Origin: Vibrio chagasii
GTDB lineage: Bacteria > Pseudomonadota > Gammaproteobacteria > Enterobacterales > Vibrionaceae
DNA: 64,000 nucleotides
Direction: 5' to 3'
Assembly: GCF_002954585.1 (NCBI RefSeq)
Contig: NZ_MSCI01000002.1
Span: 1,590,089 to 1,654,088 of the forward strand
Part shown: in pieces, positions 44,920-54,573 of the stretch
Numbering within the stretch: position 1 is the stretch's first letter
How the letters are laid out: each line of letters opens with the position of its first letter
Program-made: the position numbers and the translations under genes
Notes under the pieces: generated by a model
The model's database searches: none
Told to the model about the DNA's origin: nothing
What the model saw: only the letters and a program-made list of their open reading frames with translations

Positions 44920-45046
44920 GGTGTCCTTAGAACGTAAAGCAGCATACTTTTTTATCAAACCTAAGATAAAAGATGCTCGTGCTAAAAGAATCAAAACTAA
45001 ACTTTAACTATCAAGAATAGAGGTGAACACTCAGTTAGGAGAAGAC

Positions 45047-45956
45047 ATGCAAAAAAAAGATGATAACGAACAAGCAAACCCCGTTTTACCCCTATTTGAA
45101 GAAACTGCTGTTCCCTCTGGCTCGGCACACGTAACCCCGATTCTTGTTTATGGAAAGCGTCATATCAAAAAAGAGAAACTGGCTGAATTTAAGCAGGCGT
45201 ACCAAACGCATTCGAAGTCAGCTTACGAAGAAAACCCTGACATAAAGGCTATCTTTGCCTTTCCTGATACAGAAGATCCTCTGACATATTGGCATATTTT
45301 ATGGGTCCGAAGTGCCGATGCGTTTAACGATTACTTGTCTCGATCTACTGAAAAAGAGCCTGTATGGGATGCCTATGATTATTCGTCTAAAAACCCAGAT
45401 ACGTTAACCGTGTTTGGCGGATGGAACGAAGAGACAAAAATCCGCACGAAATCAGCTTCGGGTGTAAAGTACGAATTTAAAAGCAATCTTGCTGGCTTCA
45501 TGAAGTCTGATGGCGGTGGAGAAGAAGGGCCTCCGCTATTTGGATTTACGAAGCGTTATGTAAAACCTGGTCAAATACAAAGTTTAGCTATGTCATTCGA
45601 GACCGTCTGTGACATATGGCATCAGAAGATTCCAGGCTTTTTGATGGCTGCGGTCTTCCAGGATGACAACGCCCAATTTAGTCCATGACCTAAGAATATT
45701 TGCCAACCACAAGTCTTATTTAGCGCATGTCGACAAATCTGATAATTTGCTAACGGAAGCGATGGCAGTATGGTTTGAAAATTACGACACCAGCATCCCT
45801 TTTTCTGGGCAGCTTTACGCCGCTAGCACAAAATATGAAGCACTCCATACCAGCTCAATAAAGTCGAGCTCTACACCCAGAGCCCAACTTGAAACATTTC
45901 ATTTCGGCGAAGATGGGATGCTAGGGCAAATGCCTAATATGACTAGAAACGACTAA
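45047..45956 (+). pseudogene. Frameshifted copy of the ABM-like two-domain gene
   Basis: Starts at an ATG with AGGAG 6 nt upstream. It matches the intact gene at 60995 until DDN, where a 2-bp loss in an ACAC run (near 45670) shifts the frame and gives an early stop (DDNAQFSP) at 45688. The remaining third is open in another frame (to 45956). Each half resembles antibiotic-biosynthesis-monooxygenase-type ferredoxin-like folds (ILVYGKRHIKKEKLAEFKQA). The truncated first part might still be made. Confidence 0.75.
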
Positions 45957-46021
45957 TCGATCGTGAAGTACCTGCCTATAATACTAAACTGGGATCAGCA
46001 GAGTGATACGCCTTCTCATTA

Positions 46022-46939
46022 CTATTTGTTTGGTTCTATCATTTCGGGCGTTCGTACACGTCCATTGTAAACTCGGGTGAGAAAAAGGTGAGGTACGGTC
46101 AGCGCAAACAAAGTGATAAAAACCGTATTAAGAAGTTGAGCAGACAATCCTTTATCTGGAAGCCAGTAAAAAAAAGCAATCATGATGAGTGCCGCACCAA
46201 TAGTCGGCAATAACGCCGCTTTAAATACTTGGTTCCATGACAATCGGTTGCTCTGCTTGACGTCTAGAGTATGAAGCGGCGCATGCAACGCACAGAAATA
46301 TAGGCAAAAATATTGGAGAACTGGTAAGAGCGCTGCGGCAATGAAAAGGCTTATTACCCAAAGATTAAACTCCATCGAGTGCTTAATAAACTGAGTAATT
46401 AGTACTATGCACGATAGAAAACATGCCAAATTCATCATCGTTACCACGTTGCTTACTTGATACTCATCTACCCCCAGAACAACGAAGTAACTGTTAAGGG
46501 CATTAGGGTGGAAAATGGAAGGTAGTGTCACGACTACAACTCCTAATAAAACTCTGCTTTTTCGAGCCATTGGAGTCCAGTCTTCCCCAAAATGTCCAGC
46601 GGCGAGAATCAGCAGTAGCACCAAACACATCGTTGGTACCTTCATCCACAAAAACAAACAAAAAATAACGGCCACCAAGTAGGCCAACGCATACAGACCA
46701 AGTCGAACTTGTCTATTTAAGCCATCACTACCATTAAGATTTTTTGAAAGGCATATCATCATGAGTACGTCTAAGGCCCCGTGTGGTATACCAAAAACCG
46801 CAATCAGCACAAGCACTGCCATATCGCCATGAGATGTCCATAAACTAAGGAATGCCAAAGTGGCGGCATAAACACAAAACAATGGCCAAAGCCGAGATTG
46901 GGGATGAGTCATCGCCGATTCCATCTCATGGTCTCCCAA
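46022..46939 (-). CDS. blh: Brp/Blh-family beta-carotene 15,15'-dioxygenase
   Basis: Cleaves beta-carotene into two retinal molecules, the chromophore of the rhodopsin encoded upstream. About 300 residues with around 8-9 membrane helices and conserved His-containing segments that bind iron: FGIPHGALDVLMM, AAGHFGEDW and CALHAPLHTLD. It overlaps the crtY end by 31 bp, so it is the last gene of the crt operon. Internal ATGs at codons 6 and 10 are alternative starts. Confidence 0.92.
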   Translation of the reverse strand: MGDHEMESAMTHPQSRLWPLFCVYAATLAFLSLWTSHGDMAVLVLIAVFGIPHGALDVLMMICLSKNLNGSDGLNRQVRLGLYALAYLVAVIFCLFLWMKVPTMCLVLLLILAAGHFGEDWTPMARKSRVLLGVVVVTLPSIFHPNALNSYFVVLGVDEYQVSNVVTMMNLACFLSCIVLITQFIKHSMEFNLWVISLFIAAALLPVLQYFCLYFCALHAPLHTLDVKQSNRLSWNQVFKAALLPTIGAALIMIAFFYWLPDKGLSAQLLNTVFITLFALTVPHLFLTRVYNGRVRTPEMIEPNK

Positions 46940-48144
46940 GCAGCTCGAACAAAGGCTCGTTTAGGCATAGAGCCAATAACCTTGAGAAGGTCAAGCACCG
47001 AAGCGCGCTCAGTCATGAATCTCGCAAACTGCTCACCTGTTGTTCCCCTCGCCATTCTTTTGAATACCTCAGGTGCCAATTCAGGACGCTGAGTGAGAGC
47101 CATTAGGAAGATAGAATCTAACCATGTGTATAGCCCGGCGTTCAACGATATTTTCTTTTCTTCGTAAGTTGCAATTTTTTGCCCTGTGATTTGGCGAGCT
47201 ATGCGTTGGCTGTCTTGTTGAATTTGAGAGAAAGCGTACCCTGTAGCCGCTCTGATACAGTTACCTCTGATACCTATGTTTCGGCATTGGTTGCTCGTAT
47301 TACTGCCTTTTTGCTTGACAATAGTTGGGTCAATATGGGTTGTCATTGGCAAGATCCCTCCCTCCCAACCAGTCACATCTTCGCTACTCAAGCCAAAGGT
47401 ATCTAGCACCTCGAGCGTCATTTGTTGGAGATGCTGTAATGATTTGGCTTTCGGGGAGAATTGCGTTACTTCAATCAGCGCTTCTCTCCGACTTAGAGGA
47501 AGGATGTAAATAAACTCAATGGCATCACCCACTGTTTTTATATCCGCCATTAAATGGGCGGTTTGAGGGCAAAATATGGGCTTTGTACTCTCCACCCAAG
47601 CGCCCGTGAAACACTGGAGCAAGCTACCTCTATCAACATTGGTAGGCGGAGGAGGACGACTGTCGAAACCATGTGTTGCGGTGATGCTGAAATCATCGGA
47701 ACGGACCGTGACCGTGCTGGTACCCACAACAATATCATCCACCGCTTTATTGAAAAGCATGGTGACTTTTCCGTGATTGGCAAAACGTTCAAAGCAGTAA
47801 TTAAAAAAATCTGCCGCTTTAATGCAATGGTAGCCATGTTCGTTGTTAGAAACAGATTGCTTTGTCTCTGCAACACGCCAGTGACGCCACCGCTTACTCA
47901 CAAGAGGAGATAGATAACGGGGCATATGCTTGTCACTCCAATAACACCATGTTTTATTAGTATTCACGACATCGGCTTGCTCAAGCATAACTATTTCGCC
48001 CGAATATCCGGCTTCAATCAGAGCAAGCACTAACGAGCAAGAGGAGAGTCCTACCCCCACCATCACGAGATCAGCTTTATATTCCGACTGGGGGGTTGTT
48101 GACGAACACGGCACAACTGGCCGGTTATTGGTGTGGAAGACCAT
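46909..48144 (-). CDS. crtY: Lycopene beta-cyclase
   Basis: Cyclises lycopene to beta-carotene. About 411 residues from the ATG at 48144 (a TTG at 48168 is the other option). N-terminal FAD/NAD-binding motif VMVGVGLSSCSLVLALIEAG, then VMLEQAD and CYWSDKHMPRYL. Later cyclase segments include FIYILPLSRREALIEVT, EGGILPMTTH and GIRGNCIRAATGYAFSQIQ. It overlaps crtB by about 20 bp and blh by 31 bp, so translation is coupled. Confidence 0.92.
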   Translation of the reverse strand: MVFHTNNRPVVPCSSTTPQSEYKADLVMVGVGLSSCSLVLALIEAGYSGEIVMLEQADVVNTNKTWCYWSDKHMPRYLSPLVSKRWRHWRVAETKQSVSNNEHGYHCIKAADFFNYCFERFANHGKVTMLFNKAVDDIVVGTSTVTVRSDDFSITATHGFDSRPPPPTNVDRGSLLQCFTGAWVESTKPIFCPQTAHLMADIKTVGDAIEFIYILPLSRREALIEVTQFSPKAKSLQHLQQMTLEVLDTFGLSSEDVTGWEGGILPMTTHIDPTIVKQKGSNTSNQCRNIGIRGNCIRAATGYAFSQIQQDSQRIARQITGQKIATYEEKKISLNAGLYTWLDSIFLMALTQRPELAPEVFKRMARGTTGEQFARFMTERASVLDLLKVIGSMPKRAFVRAAWETMRWNRR

Positions 48145-49045
48145 TTGATTTAGGCCCAAGCCTGTCAAAACCGACTATCTTGCTCAACGGTTTGTGCAAG
48201 TCGTGATTGTGAGGTGCTTTCTCGCGTACTTTGAAAGAGATTAAATTGGAAGACGCTAACCATAATTTGCCCCCGAGCGTAATTGTGGTTCTCCCTTGCC
48301 AATAGCGCAGACCTTGCCGCTCAAGTTTTACTCCTATCTCTCGGTAAACAGCTTCTGCAACAACAATTGCTCTGCGGCTTTGCGGTGGCAGGTAACGATA
48401 CCCTTGACGCGCACTTTGGTAATAGCACTCTGCCAGCGCGAGTGTACGTCTGATCGCTTGCATAACCTGTGGCCGAACCGTTGTGTCTGAGTCCTCGACG
48501 ATTTGATGTGTACTGACTCCACACCATTCAAGAGGCAAGTACCTTCTCCCGAGTTGAGCGTCTTCCATCACATCTCTCGCTATATTCGTTAGTTGCATAG
48601 CGATTCCAAGATCGATTGCATGCGCAGTACCTTGCGGCTTAGCATCGAGAATCGGACACATCATCAGCCCTACAACCCCAGCGACTTTATAGGCGTATTC
48701 GATGAGCTCATCTTCAGTAACAAAGGCGACGTCATTCAAATCACTAGAAACACCATCAATGAGAGTCAGAGCATGGTTGATGGGTATACCTAATTCACCG
48801 GACAATATTAGGAAATCTTCGGTTATCTTATGCCGTGGTTTGCCGGTAATGATTTGTTGCTTCACGTTGTCTAGCATCTCTTTCGCAAAGCTTTTGTCCT
48901 GTGTTTCATCTGCTATATCGTCAACCCAACGGCAGAACTGATAGAGCCTCGCTGCCTGTTCTACCTGTCCCTTGCTAAGTAGAAGACTTGCGAATTTGAA
49001 TGTCTTACCATGAGTTGCCAAGCTATGGAGCGCTGGATTTTTCAT
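48125..49045 (-). CDS. crtB: Phytoene synthase
   Basis: Condenses two geranylgeranyl diphosphates to 15-cis-phytoene. 306 residues with both Asp-rich metal motifs, CRWVDDIADE (about 40-49) and ARDVMEDAQLGRRYLP (about 165-180), and the AEAVYREIG segment. It starts 2 bp after the crtI stop and overlaps crtY. Cytoplasmic or membrane-associated. Confidence 0.94.
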   Translation of the reverse strand: MKNPALHSLATHGKTFKFASLLLSKGQVEQAARLYQFCRWVDDIADETQDKSFAKEMLDNVKQQIITGKPRHKITEDFLILSGELGIPINHALTLIDGVSSDLNDVAFVTEDELIEYAYKVAGVVGLMMCPILDAKPQGTAHAIDLGIAMQLTNIARDVMEDAQLGRRYLPLEWCGVSTHQIVEDSDTTVRPQVMQAIRRTLALAECYYQSARQGYRYLPPQSRRAIVVAEAVYREIGVKLERQGLRYWQGRTTITLGGKLWLASSNLISFKVREKAPHNHDLHKPLSKIVGFDRLGPKSNGLPHQ

Positions 49046-49047
49046 AA

Positions 49048-50655
49048 TTAACCTCCACTTCCCTGGTCAGCCCCTTTAGTGCTGGGAGAGGCAACATCCT
49101 GTGTTAACTGGCCATCGCTATTTAACCAAATGATGTTAGAGTCGCTAGCATTTATCGGTTCGACAGAGGGAACTATTTTATCCAACACTTTTGCCGAGCA
49201 AAGTACGCCGGGCAACCCTGCACCTGGGTGACTACCCGCACCAACCACAAATAGGTTTTCCGGACCTTCACCACGGTTGTGGAAACGGAAATAGGCCGAC
49301 TGAGTGAGTGTTGGAGCGATTGAAAAGCCCGCACCATGGACACTATTATAGTTGCACTCAAAGTCTTTCGGAGTCATGCAGAAGCGTTCAACAATACAAT
49401 CTGACAGCCCCGGCATCATACTGTTATTGAGTGCCTCAATGATCTGGTCGCCATATTTGTTCTTGGTTTTTTCCCAATCTACGCCCGACTGTAAGTTCGG
49501 CACTGGTGCCAATACGTAAAAGCTGTCACAGCCCTCTGGCGCCATACTTGGGTCAGTCGCCGTTGGTCGGTGGACATACAGAGAAAAGTCATCCGCGAGT
49601 ACTTGGCGATTGAATATATCGTCAAGAAGGCTCTCATAACGCTTTCCTAGCCATATGGTGTGATGCGCGATATTTGGGAACCGTTTAGTCGTACCGAAAT
49701 AGAGAACGTATAGACCCATTGAAAACTTCGAATATTTGGCTTTTACCTTGGCTGACCAGCGTTGTTGATCTCTTGGCACCATCTTCTTATAGAGATATGC
49801 CGGATCCGCGTTGGAAACAACGATGTCGCACCGGATCCTTTTGCCATCCTTAAGATCAACGGCTGTCACTTTCTTTTCCTCAGCGATGACACCTTCAACC
49901 TCTTCACCTAAACGGATCTTTATGCCTTTACTTCGCATTAACTGTTCAAGCGCTTTGACGAGAGCCCCCATACCACCGATGGCGAAATGCACTCCCCACT
50001 TTTGTTCCAAAAAGTGTATTAAGTTGTAAATACTGGTTGTGTCAAATGGGTTGCCACCCACTAATAGAGGTTGTATCGAGAAAGCTTGTCTCAACTTTTC
50101 ATGTTGCAGGTGATCAGAGACAAGTTGCCAGACTGTTTTGTAACATCCAAGTTTGACTAGGTTTGGAATCTGCTTGATCATGGAGATTGGTTTGTCGAAA
50201 GGCTCGTCGGCAAGCTTGGTGAAACCGATGTCAAAAATGCCTCTCGATGTACTTAGCAACCGCTTATATCCGTCCACATCCTCGGGTGAAATGGACTCGA
50301 TTTCCGCTAGGATTTGGTTCAATGAGCCGCCATAGTCAAACGTAGAGCCATCATGGTAGTGAAAACGGTACCAAGGATAGACAGGAACAATAGTCACATA
50401 ATCTTGCGTCTTCTCTCCAAAAAGCTGAAAAAGTTCATCGATGAGAAAAGGAGCTGTGATTACTGTAGGTCCAGCGTCAAAAACGAAGCCACCACGACGA
50501 AACACCCGAGCCCGGCCTCCCAGTTGATCGCCTTTGTCGATAATCGTAACTTCATAGCCTTTGGCTCTTAGCCTTAGGGCTGAAGCGATTCCACCGAAAC
50601 CCGCACCGATAACTACAGCGCTTGGAGTAGACTGCTTATTGGTTGCTGCTTTCAT
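49048..50655 (-). CDS. crtI: Phytoene desaturase
   Basis: FAD enzyme that converts phytoene to lycopene in four desaturations. About 535 residues. Dinucleotide-binding motif VVIGAGFGGIASALRLRAKG, then IIDKGDQLGGRA, and the C-terminal bacterial-type desaturase segment LFVVGAGSHPGAGLPGVL. I take the ATG at 50655, with GAGAGG upstream, inside the crtE end (20-bp overlap). It is in the operon between crtE and crtB. Confidence 0.94.
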   Translation of the reverse strand: MKAATNKQSTPSAVVIGAGFGGIASALRLRAKGYEVTIIDKGDQLGGRARVFRRGGFVFDAGPTVITAPFLIDELFQLFGEKTQDYVTIVPVYPWYRFHYHDGSTFDYGGSLNQILAEIESISPEDVDGYKRLLSTSRGIFDIGFTKLADEPFDKPISMIKQIPNLVKLGCYKTVWQLVSDHLQHEKLRQAFSIQPLLVGGNPFDTTSIYNLIHFLEQKWGVHFAIGGMGALVKALEQLMRSKGIKIRLGEEVEGVIAEEKKVTAVDLKDGKRIRCDIVVSNADPAYLYKKMVPRDQQRWSAKVKAKYSKFSMGLYVLYFGTTKRFPNIAHHTIWLGKRYESLLDDIFNRQVLADDFSLYVHRPTATDPSMAPEGCDSFYVLAPVPNLQSGVDWEKTKNKYGDQIIEALNNSMMPGLSDCIVERFCMTPKDFECNYNSVHGAGFSIAPTLTQSAYFRFHNRGEGPENLFVVGAGSHPGAGLPGVLCSAKVLDKIVPSVEPINASDSNIIWLNSDGQLTQDVASPSTKGADQGSGG

Positions 50656-51508
50656 GCGTATGCCTCTCAAGCTCGCCGAGTAAATATACCGTTTTATTCA
50701 AAAATCCTGCAGCGCAATCATTAGGGAGTTTTCCAAAGTCTCTTTCACAACTTTTCAGAAGATAACGAGCGCGCTGGACTGTCAGCTTATACGCCGTAGA
50801 TGGATCGTTGTGTTGCTTGTAAAAGTTGAGCAAGTTTGGTCGGGACTTGGAGCCATCATCCACGCTGTCGGACAAATCATCGAGTATCTGGTAAGCGACG
50901 GCAAAGTTGGTTGCAGAACGCTTAGCTATCGAAACTGAAACGGTCTCATTGGATGCTACGAGTGGAAGAACGAGCGGCAGATAAAGTAGCGGACCGGCTT
51001 TCTTCGCCGCAATCTGCTCATATTGCTTAGCTGACTTCACCTCCTTTGTGATTAAGTCTTCAAGCTGGCCATAGATCGTTTCGCTAACGGCTTGTTGCAT
51101 CTCTTCCAGCAGCAATGGCAAAGCTCCAGAACAAGACACCGACGCGAGTGAGCCAAAGGCCTTAGTGATGAGGTAGTCGCCTGTACATATAGCAACATTG
51201 TGCCCAAATTTGGACCACACCGTTTCCATACCTCGACGCATTGGATCATGGTCTTGTATGTCGTCATGCACTAGGGATGCGTTGTGCATCAACTCTATCG
51301 ATGCTGAGAGCCTAACAGCATCGCTGTCAGATAATCCCAAAGAGAGGGAAGCATCGATACAAATATTCATTCTCGTACGGCTACCACCGGTTTTCAAATG
51401 ATAGTCTGCAGGTTGATGACCGGCTACTTGGGTGTTCAGGAAGCGCTCGCACTGTCTTTGCACGCTTTTGGTTTTATCTGCTAATGACAATCTCAGTGGA
51501 CTATTCAT
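50636..51508 (-). CDS. crtE: Geranylgeranyl diphosphate synthase
   Basis: Trans-prenyltransferase that makes GGPP (C20) for carotenoids. About 290 residues from the ATG at 51508 (a GTG at 51517 is possible; AGGTGG lies upstream). Both Asp-rich motifs are visible: LVHDDIQDHDPMRRG (about 82-96) and QILDDLSDSVDDGS. First gene after the rhodopsin; the gap to it is about 80 bp. Confidence 0.92.
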   Translation of the reverse strand: MNSPLRLSLADKTKSVQRQCERFLNTQVAGHQPADYHLKTGGSRTRMNICIDASLSLGLSDSDAVRLSASIELMHNASLVHDDIQDHDPMRRGMETVWSKFGHNVAICTGDYLITKAFGSLASVSCSGALPLLLEEMQQAVSETIYGQLEDLITKEVKSAKQYEQIAAKKAGPLLYLPLVLPLVASNETVSVSIAKRSATNFAVAYQILDDLSDSVDDGSKSRPNLLNFYKQHNDPSTAYKLTVQRARYLLKSCERDFGKLPNDCAAGFLNKTVYLLGELERHTHESSNQ

Positions 51509-51589
51509 GTGTGCCACCTATGTACTGATGTGAGTGAGTGTAACTCTGCGAAGTTAAAGAGAGCCGAACAAGGTCGGCTCTCTAACTGG

Positions 51590-52402
51590 CTAAGCTTCCT
51601 TTTGACTTTCAGAAGTTGCTGCGTACCAAATGAGCAGACCAAAAGCGATTTTGTTGATTACATCAGCAAGGTTATAGACTAGGTTCAAAGAGGCGTCATC
51701 TACTGCCCCCATCATGTACCCCAGCACATAGCCGATAGGATATATTGCCCAACCAACAGTGACTATCCAGCGCATTAGATTGTAAGCAAATTTTACAGAG
51801 TCACTAGCTTGATTAGTGGCAGCTTTACCCGCCTCACCGAAGAATATTTCGTACAGGATGTAGGCCCAACCAAGCATGCCTATCACAAACCCGATAGCAA
51901 CGTTGATATAACCCGCCTCGCCCATGTAACCAGGTATCAGCATGACCAACGTACCGATGAGTAAGCGCCAGAAAATACCCGGCGAAGCCGCACCGATTGC
52001 TCTCAAGATGAGATAAAATTCGATCATCAGAAGCGGCACGGTAAGGAGCCAATCAATGTATCGGTAAACGGTTGGAGTTTCTCCTGTCGCAACCCACACA
52101 TCTCTCATGTAGAAGTAGTGTACTGCGGCAATGAGAGTCACGAGAGCGGATACTGTCAATGACGTTTTCCACTTTGCAGTCACCCCTTGTGTTTCCCACA
52201 AGAAGAACACTGTCGACGCCATTAGCGCCATGGAGATTAACCAAAAAGATATTCCTACAAAGTCATCTGGTTGGAGGTTTGCAGCAGCGTTAGCACTGCC
52301 TGAGTAGAAAAATGCAGTGAACATGATTACTGCGATTAGGTTTATTTTGAAAGATGTCGATTTCCGCACGCCGAGCTTTGCTGCTGATAGTTTAATGTCC
52401 AT
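51590..52402 (-). CDS. Proteorhodopsin, green-absorbing proton-pump type
   Basis: Seven-helix retinal protein in the inner membrane; light-driven outward proton pump. 270 residues from the ATG at 52402, with a cleavable N-terminal signal (FTAFFYSGSANA). Key residues: D117, T121 and E128 in YRYIDWLLTVPLLMIEFY (the DTE pump triad, equivalent to D97/T101/E108), H95 next to the Schiff base counter-ion, and K251 (NKIAFGLLIW) for retinal. Leu125 at the spectral-tuning site predicts green absorption. It heads the crtEIBY-blh operon. Confidence 0.96.
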   Translation of the reverse strand: MDIKLSAAKLGVRKSTSFKINLIAVIMFTAFFYSGSANAAANLQPDDFVGISFWLISMALMASTVFFLWETQGVTAKWKTSLTVSALVTLIAAVHYFYMRDVWVATGETPTVYRYIDWLLTVPLLMIEFYLILRAIGAASPGIFWRLLIGTLVMLIPGYMGEAGYINVAIGFVIGMLGWAYILYEIFFGEAGKAATNQASDSVKFAYNLMRWIVTVGWAIYPIGYVLGYMMGAVDDASLNLVYNLADVINKIAFGLLIWYAATSESQKEA

Positions 52403-52896
52403 AATTTTTGTCTCTCTTTCGCTATGATTATCGCGAGTACTGCTCGTGAACTCCTCGCTTTTCACAAGACCTTACGGTCAACTGTTACAAAATGATCACA
52501 ACCTCCTGCAAATTAGAAACATTTACAAACATAAATTTATTGACAATACAATTTACATACTTGGAAGGGGCTGAAGAAAATGACTGAACGATGTGAGTGG
52601 AAACGGGTATTGAATAGGACCTAGAGGATTGTGTGGCCGCAATGGACAAGTTAGAGCTGTTAGCTGGTTAATATTCGCATATGATAGCTATCTGTATTTT
52701 CCTAATGTAAATACTTTCTCAACACAACTCTTGCCCAAGTGTGTGCTGTCGCCCCACAACACATTATTCCAGCGCAAACCCAACATGCTTACTCTCTAAA
52801 AATGGATGAGTCTTAAGAAACTGTGCTTAAAGAGACTGAACCGAATAAGGACAGTAATGATGATAAGCAGCGTTAAATCTCATTTGTAGATTGGCG
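52403..52896 (-). promoter_or_regulatory. Promoter region of the photosystem operon
   Basis: About 490 bp between idi and the rhodopsin gene. The 100 bp next to the rhodopsin start are AT-rich and presumably contain its promoter. No gene is visible. I cannot assign specific boxes with confidence. Confidence 0.4.
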
Positions 52897-53448
52897 TTAG
52901 TCAGCGCTCTCTGACTCTACCTTAAGGTGCTCGACCACTTTATAAAAAACGTCGGGGAACCACACCGTAAACGCTTCAGGCTGTTGGTGAAGCTTCTCCT
53001 GGATGGACTCGATTGAAAACCATTCAACCTCGCTCACTTCAGATGCGTTTGGGGCTAACAACAGCTGATTGGTAAAGCTCAAGAAGATATGGTCGAGTTC
53101 ATGCTCTGTAAGGTTGTTTTCGAGTTGGGCTTGATAGATGAATGACCCGAGAGAGGTAAATTGTAATAGTTTGCTGGTGCCTAGCTCCTCGCCAACACGG
53201 CGCTGAACCGCATCTTCTAAGGCTTCACCTGGACGGGGGTGAGAGCAGCAGCTGTTACTCCATTTGCCGCCACTGTGGTACTTTCCACATGCTCGCTTTT
53301 GAAGCAAAAACTCATATCCCTCGGCCGTTTTTTTTGCGACCATCAATGAGAAAGCACGATGCAACTTTCCGTCTATATGGGCTTTCAATTTTTCGCAGTG
53401 ACCGACTTCCACATCATCTTCCGTCACTAGTATGACTTGATCTTTCAT
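52897..53448 (-). CDS. idi: Isopentenyl-diphosphate delta-isomerase, type I
   Basis: Interconverts IPP and DMAPP, supplying the carotenoid pathway. A Nudix-fold protein of 183 residues from the ATG at 53448 with GGAGGAG just upstream. Landmarks: HRAFSLMV, then KWSNSCCSHPRPGE (catalytic Cys), RRVGEELG, and ELDHIF (catalytic Glu in TEHELDH). It lies upstream of the rhodopsin on the same strand, set apart by about 490 bp. Confidence 0.92.
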   Translation of the reverse strand: MKDQVILVTEDDVEVGHCEKLKAHIDGKLHRAFSLMVAKKTAEGYEFLLQKRACGKYHSGGKWSNSCCSHPRPGEALEDAVQRRVGEELGTSKLLQFTSLGSFIYQAQLENNLTEHELDHIFLSFTNQLLLAPNASEVSEVEWFSIESIQEKLHQQPEAFTVWFPDVFYKVVEHLKVESESAD

Positions 53449-53688
53449 CTCGCTCCTCCACCTCTTCACCAAACCTTGGCTTTACCCGCAACATTTAGTT
53501 ATAGCCAATTTGTGCCAAGAAAGATCAGTCGGCGCTAAGAGAAGCGATATATGCCAAGCATCAAGGCTCTATGTTTGAATAACGGTGCCGACATAAGACA
53601 TTTTTGCTTCCCTTTGACCAGATAGACCAAAACTTACCCAAGATAAACATGGGATGATGGATTCCCGCCCCTTCATCAACAAAGCTAG

Positions 53689-54450
53689 CTAAACTAGATT
53701 CATTATTGCTGGCATCTGACCATGGAACTCCCCTTGAGCTCCCATAAAACCAAATGTATAAGGCTTCACCTCTTCATACCTTCGACCATCAAACGCTTGT
53801 CTTTCTCGCAGCTTGTTAAATAGCCAGTTGTCTAACATGTTATTAATCTCGATAAACTCATCTTTCGTCAACTCAGCTTTGAAGCTGGTGAGAAAGGCAT
53901 CATCATCAGATTCAGGCAAGTTAATGACGCGTTCTTGTAAACCATTTAACACCTGAGATTTGAAATAGATGGGATATCTCGCCCCTTTTACAAAGGCGGT
54001 TTCTTTGGGTAAGAGCAGTTTGTACTTATTGTTAGAACCTATCTCGATAAGGTTGAGATTTTCTAATTGTCGAATATAGAGGTGCACTGAAGCATCGTTT
54101 AGCTTGTGCTTTTCTTGAATACATTGAACGGTAGTGTCTTCTGCTAATTCTGACCAGAACGAGAAAAGAGCTGGGGTTTCAAAAAACGCGTCATCTTGTT
54201 GTTTAGAGAACACGGGAATAGAAGCAATGTTTTCTTCAGCCTCCGCAAGAAGCTTTGATAGCGGCATGTCCGTGAGGTTAGCTATCGCGACTAGCCTCTG
54301 AATGGAAAGTGGTTGAGAACTGTTGAGTAACCTTTTAATACTGATTTCCGATATATCCAGTTCCGCCGCGAGTGCACGATATGAAATATTGCACCTTTTA
54401 AGCTCTCTTTTGAGTAACTTACAAATTTCGAATGATAGTTGTTCGTCCAT
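53689..54450 (-). CDS. XRE-like HTH transcriptional regulator
   Basis: About 253 residues from the ATG at 54450; a TTG at 54459 is better placed relative to a GAGG site. The N-terminal lambda-repressor-type HTH reads ISYRALAAELDISEISIKRL, followed by SIQRLVAIANLTDMPLSKLL. The C-terminal region has a second winged-helix-like segment (ASVHLYIRQLENLNLIEIGS). Divergent from the MFS gene and upstream of idi. Control of the MFS gene is inferred. Confidence 0.7.
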   Translation of the reverse strand: MDEQLSFEICKLLKRELKRCNISYRALAAELDISEISIKRLLNSSQPLSIQRLVAIANLTDMPLSKLLAEAEENIASIPVFSKQQDDAFFETPALFSFWSELAEDTTVQCIQEKHKLNDASVHLYIRQLENLNLIEIGSNNKYKLLLPKETAFVKGARYPIYFKSQVLNGLQERVINLPESDDDAFLTSFKAELTKDEFIEINNMLDNWLFNKLRERQAFDGRRYEEVKPYTFGFMGAQGEFHGQMPAIMNLV

Positions 54451-54573
54451 TTCGTTCAAACCGCCTCAAATAGAGATACCAAAAGTATCACAATGCTACC
54501 CTTTTAAATCACAAGTTGCACCTAAGTATCAATAAAGGATGATGCCACTTTCAATAAACAAAGGAACGCATTG

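Larger units (their letters stand above)
44602..45956 (+). repeat. Segmental duplication, copy 1 (attenuator + short peptide + ABM-like gene)
   Basis: About 1.35 kb closely matching 60546-61906 in the same orientation, including non-coding leader, terminator, ribosome sites and coding sequence. Copy 1 has two frameshifts relative to copy 2 (near 44865 and near 45670), so it is the decaying one. Confidence 0.9.

Noticed and set aside
44816..45007. 63-codon basic frame in copy 1
   Set aside because: Comparison with copy 2 shows it results from a one-base loss; only its first 18 codons are ancestral coding sequence.
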